From an uncultured Lachnospiraceae bacterium (lineage in GTDB: Bacteria > Bacillota_A > Clostridia > Lachnospirales > Lachnospiraceae), in the NCBI GenBank assembly GCA_946529195.1, contig CAMMZE010000048.1, positions 1 through 7,291 on the forward strand: a stretch of DNA of 7,291 nt, in the 5' to 3' direction. The position numbers and the translations under genes are program-made. Of the stretch, positions 6,686 through 7,291 are shown in pieces; position 1 is the first letter of the stretch; every line of letters starts with the position of its first letter. The notes below the pieces were generated by a model that was given only the letters and a program-made list of their open reading frames with translations, was not told where the DNA came from and did not search any database.

Positions 6686-6714
6686 TGGAGAAAGCAGCGC
6701 ATATATTGTATAAT
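6686..6714 (+). promoter_or_regulatory. candidate promoter for the 136-residue protein
   Basis: A perfect TATAAT lies at 6709-6714, directly preceded by TG. A weak -35 TGGAGA lies at 6686-6691 with a 17-bp spacer. It falls just after the clpC stop and would give a leader of about 60 nt. That leader contains a GC-rich hairpin (GGGCGGC 6729-6735 with GCTGCCC 6740-6746, one G-U pair) with no T-run after it, so no clear terminator separates clpC from the next gene. The downstream gene may be read both from this promoter and from the clpC operon. Confidence 0.5.
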
Positions 6715-6781
6715 GATATTACAGGACCGGGCGGCGCTGGCTGCCCAAAGTACCTGAATTTTATAATCCGGAGGATGGACT

Positions 6782-7192
6782 ATGGCATCAGAAGTAAAGT
6801 TGATTTCTGTTTCGGAAGATTCCAGACTTGTATTTGGAGATTATACGCTGGAGGCAAAGGCAAAGCAGCCTGATTTTGCTTTCTGCGGTGATATATACAA
6901 GGTAAAGACCTTCAAAGACATTACCAAACTGGAGAAGAACGAGAGATTTCTCTATGAGTCAGTTCCCGGCACAAAAGTGGAAGGCTTTGTGCAGAAGGCG
7001 GATGAAGTAGATTTTTATGTATCCGGTTATACTGACACCCAGATTACTCTGGAGCTGGCGGAGAAGACAGAGTATGAAGTCCTGATCGATGATGTAAGCG
7101 CAGGTACTTACACCACCAATATCGGCGGCAAGCTCAGCCTGAGTGTAGAGCTGGAACAAGCTCAGAAGCATATCCGCATCGTCAGGAAATAA
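6782..7192 (+). CDS. small protein of unknown function between clpC and radA
   Basis: This 136-residue protein has no signal peptide and no membrane segment. It is rich in charged residues, and its C-terminal half is predicted by eye to be mostly beta strand (QITLELAEKTEYEVLIDDVS, then GGKLSLSVEL). The segment YKVKTFKDITKLEKN (about 39-53), followed by FLYESVPGT (57-65), resembles a conserved small protein I recall from Lachnospiraceae genomes. That protein is sometimes labelled 'endosialidase', a label with no visible catalytic support here. GGAGG at 6770-6774 lies seven bases before ATG 6782, giving a clear start. A promoter candidate lies at 6686-6714 and a terminator follows at 7220, so it may form a single-gene unit. 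Its position between clpC and the probable radA suggests a stress or housekeeping role, but no function can be assigned. Confidence 0.88.
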   Translation: MASEVKLISVSEDSRLVFGDYTLEAKAKQPDFAFCGDIYKVKTFKDITKLEKNERFLYESVPGTKVEGFVQKADEVDFYVSGYTDTQITLELAEKTEYEVLIDDVSAGTYTTNIGGKLSLSVELEQAQKHIRIVRK

Positions 7193-7219
7193 TAGACAGG
7201 CGGATTCCGGACATGTACA

Positions 7220-7252
7220 AAAGATGCAGTTTTCGGACTGCATCTTTCTTTT
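7220..7252 (+). terminator. intrinsic terminator after the 136-residue protein gene
   Basis: AAAGATGCAGT (7220-7230) and ACTGCATCTTT (7237-7247) form a perfect 11-bp stem with a 6-nt loop. A T-rich tail follows (CTTTT to 7252). It lies 28 bases past the stop codon at 7190-7192 and only 22 bases before the next start codon. Unlike the dyads at 49 and 2089, it contains no recognisable promoter. Confidence 0.85.
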
Positions 7253-7274
7253 CTGAAAAAGGAGCAAGTAAGAC

Positions 7275-7291
7275 ATGGCAAAGGCAAAGAA
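7275..7291 (+). CDS. radA: start of a gene, probably DNA repair protein RadA (partial)
   Basis: ATG 7275 follows AAAAAGGAG (7256-7264) with a 10-nt spacing. Five full codons are visible (MAKAK) before the window ends. Many Firmicute RadA proteins begin MAK followed by basic residues ahead of a zinc finger, and radA lies downstream of clpC in Bacillus and related bacteria. The start is well supported. The identity rests mainly on gene order, because no diagnostic motif falls inside the window. Confidence 0.5.

Noticed and set aside
6762..6767. Second TATAAT just before the 136-residue protein gene
   Set aside because: It lies only two bases before the ribosome binding site (6770-6774); transcription would start at or after that site, leaving no usable leader.
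1..7291. CRISPR array, tRNA/rRNA genes, insertion sequences or phage genes
   Set aside because: No regularly spaced repeats, RNA-gene signatures, transposase motifs or terminal repeats were seen; the window is densely filled by ordinary + strand genes.

Overview
The window looks like chromosomal DNA from a Clostridia-class Firmicute, most likely a member of the Lachnospiraceae. The supporting signs are strong AGGAGG-type ribosome binding sites, moderate GC content, a McsA-McsB-ClpC stress operon with what is probably radA behind it, and a small protein of a type I associate with this family. All recognisable genes lie on the + strand. The family assignment is from memory of similar sequences, not from a search.

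Layout. Positions 1-45 may hold the last codons of an upstream gene. Next comes a promoter whose -10 box lies inside an 11-bp inverted repeat followed by a T-run (41-94). It precedes a membrane-anchored glycerophosphodiester phosphodiesterase (187-2043). A second, closely related promoter/dyad (2077-2128) precedes a tightly packed operon: a short GntR/YtrA-type regulator (2155-2556), mcsA (2553-3146), mcsB (3139-4167) and clpC (4198-6681). The first three genes overlap each other. A gap of about 100 bp with a candidate promoter leads to a 136-residue protein of unknown function (6782-7192). An intrinsic terminator (7220-7252) follows, and then the first codons of a gene that is probably radA (7275 to the window edge).

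How the genes may work together. In Bacillus the equivalent operon is ctsR-mcsA-mcsB-clpC. McsB, activated by McsA, phosphorylates arginines, and the phosphoarginine tag delivers proteins to ClpC-ClpP; CtsR represses the operon. Here a GntR-family protein occupies the ctsR position, and no CtsR- or HrcA-type operator is visible. The near-identical dyads in front of the phosphodiesterase gene and the regulator gene suggest that this regulator controls both itself with the clp genes and the envelope-lipid enzyme.

The most unusual feature is McsB. It has the family's length and overall sequence pattern, but many of its signature catalytic and ATP-binding residues are replaced, so it may be a pseudokinase. 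ClpC, by contrast, keeps both of its N-terminal glutamates associated with phosphoarginine binding, and McsA keeps all eight zinc-ligand cysteines. This combination (GntR replacing CtsR, a degenerate McsB, and a shared operator linking to a membrane phosphodiesterase) is the part most worth following up.
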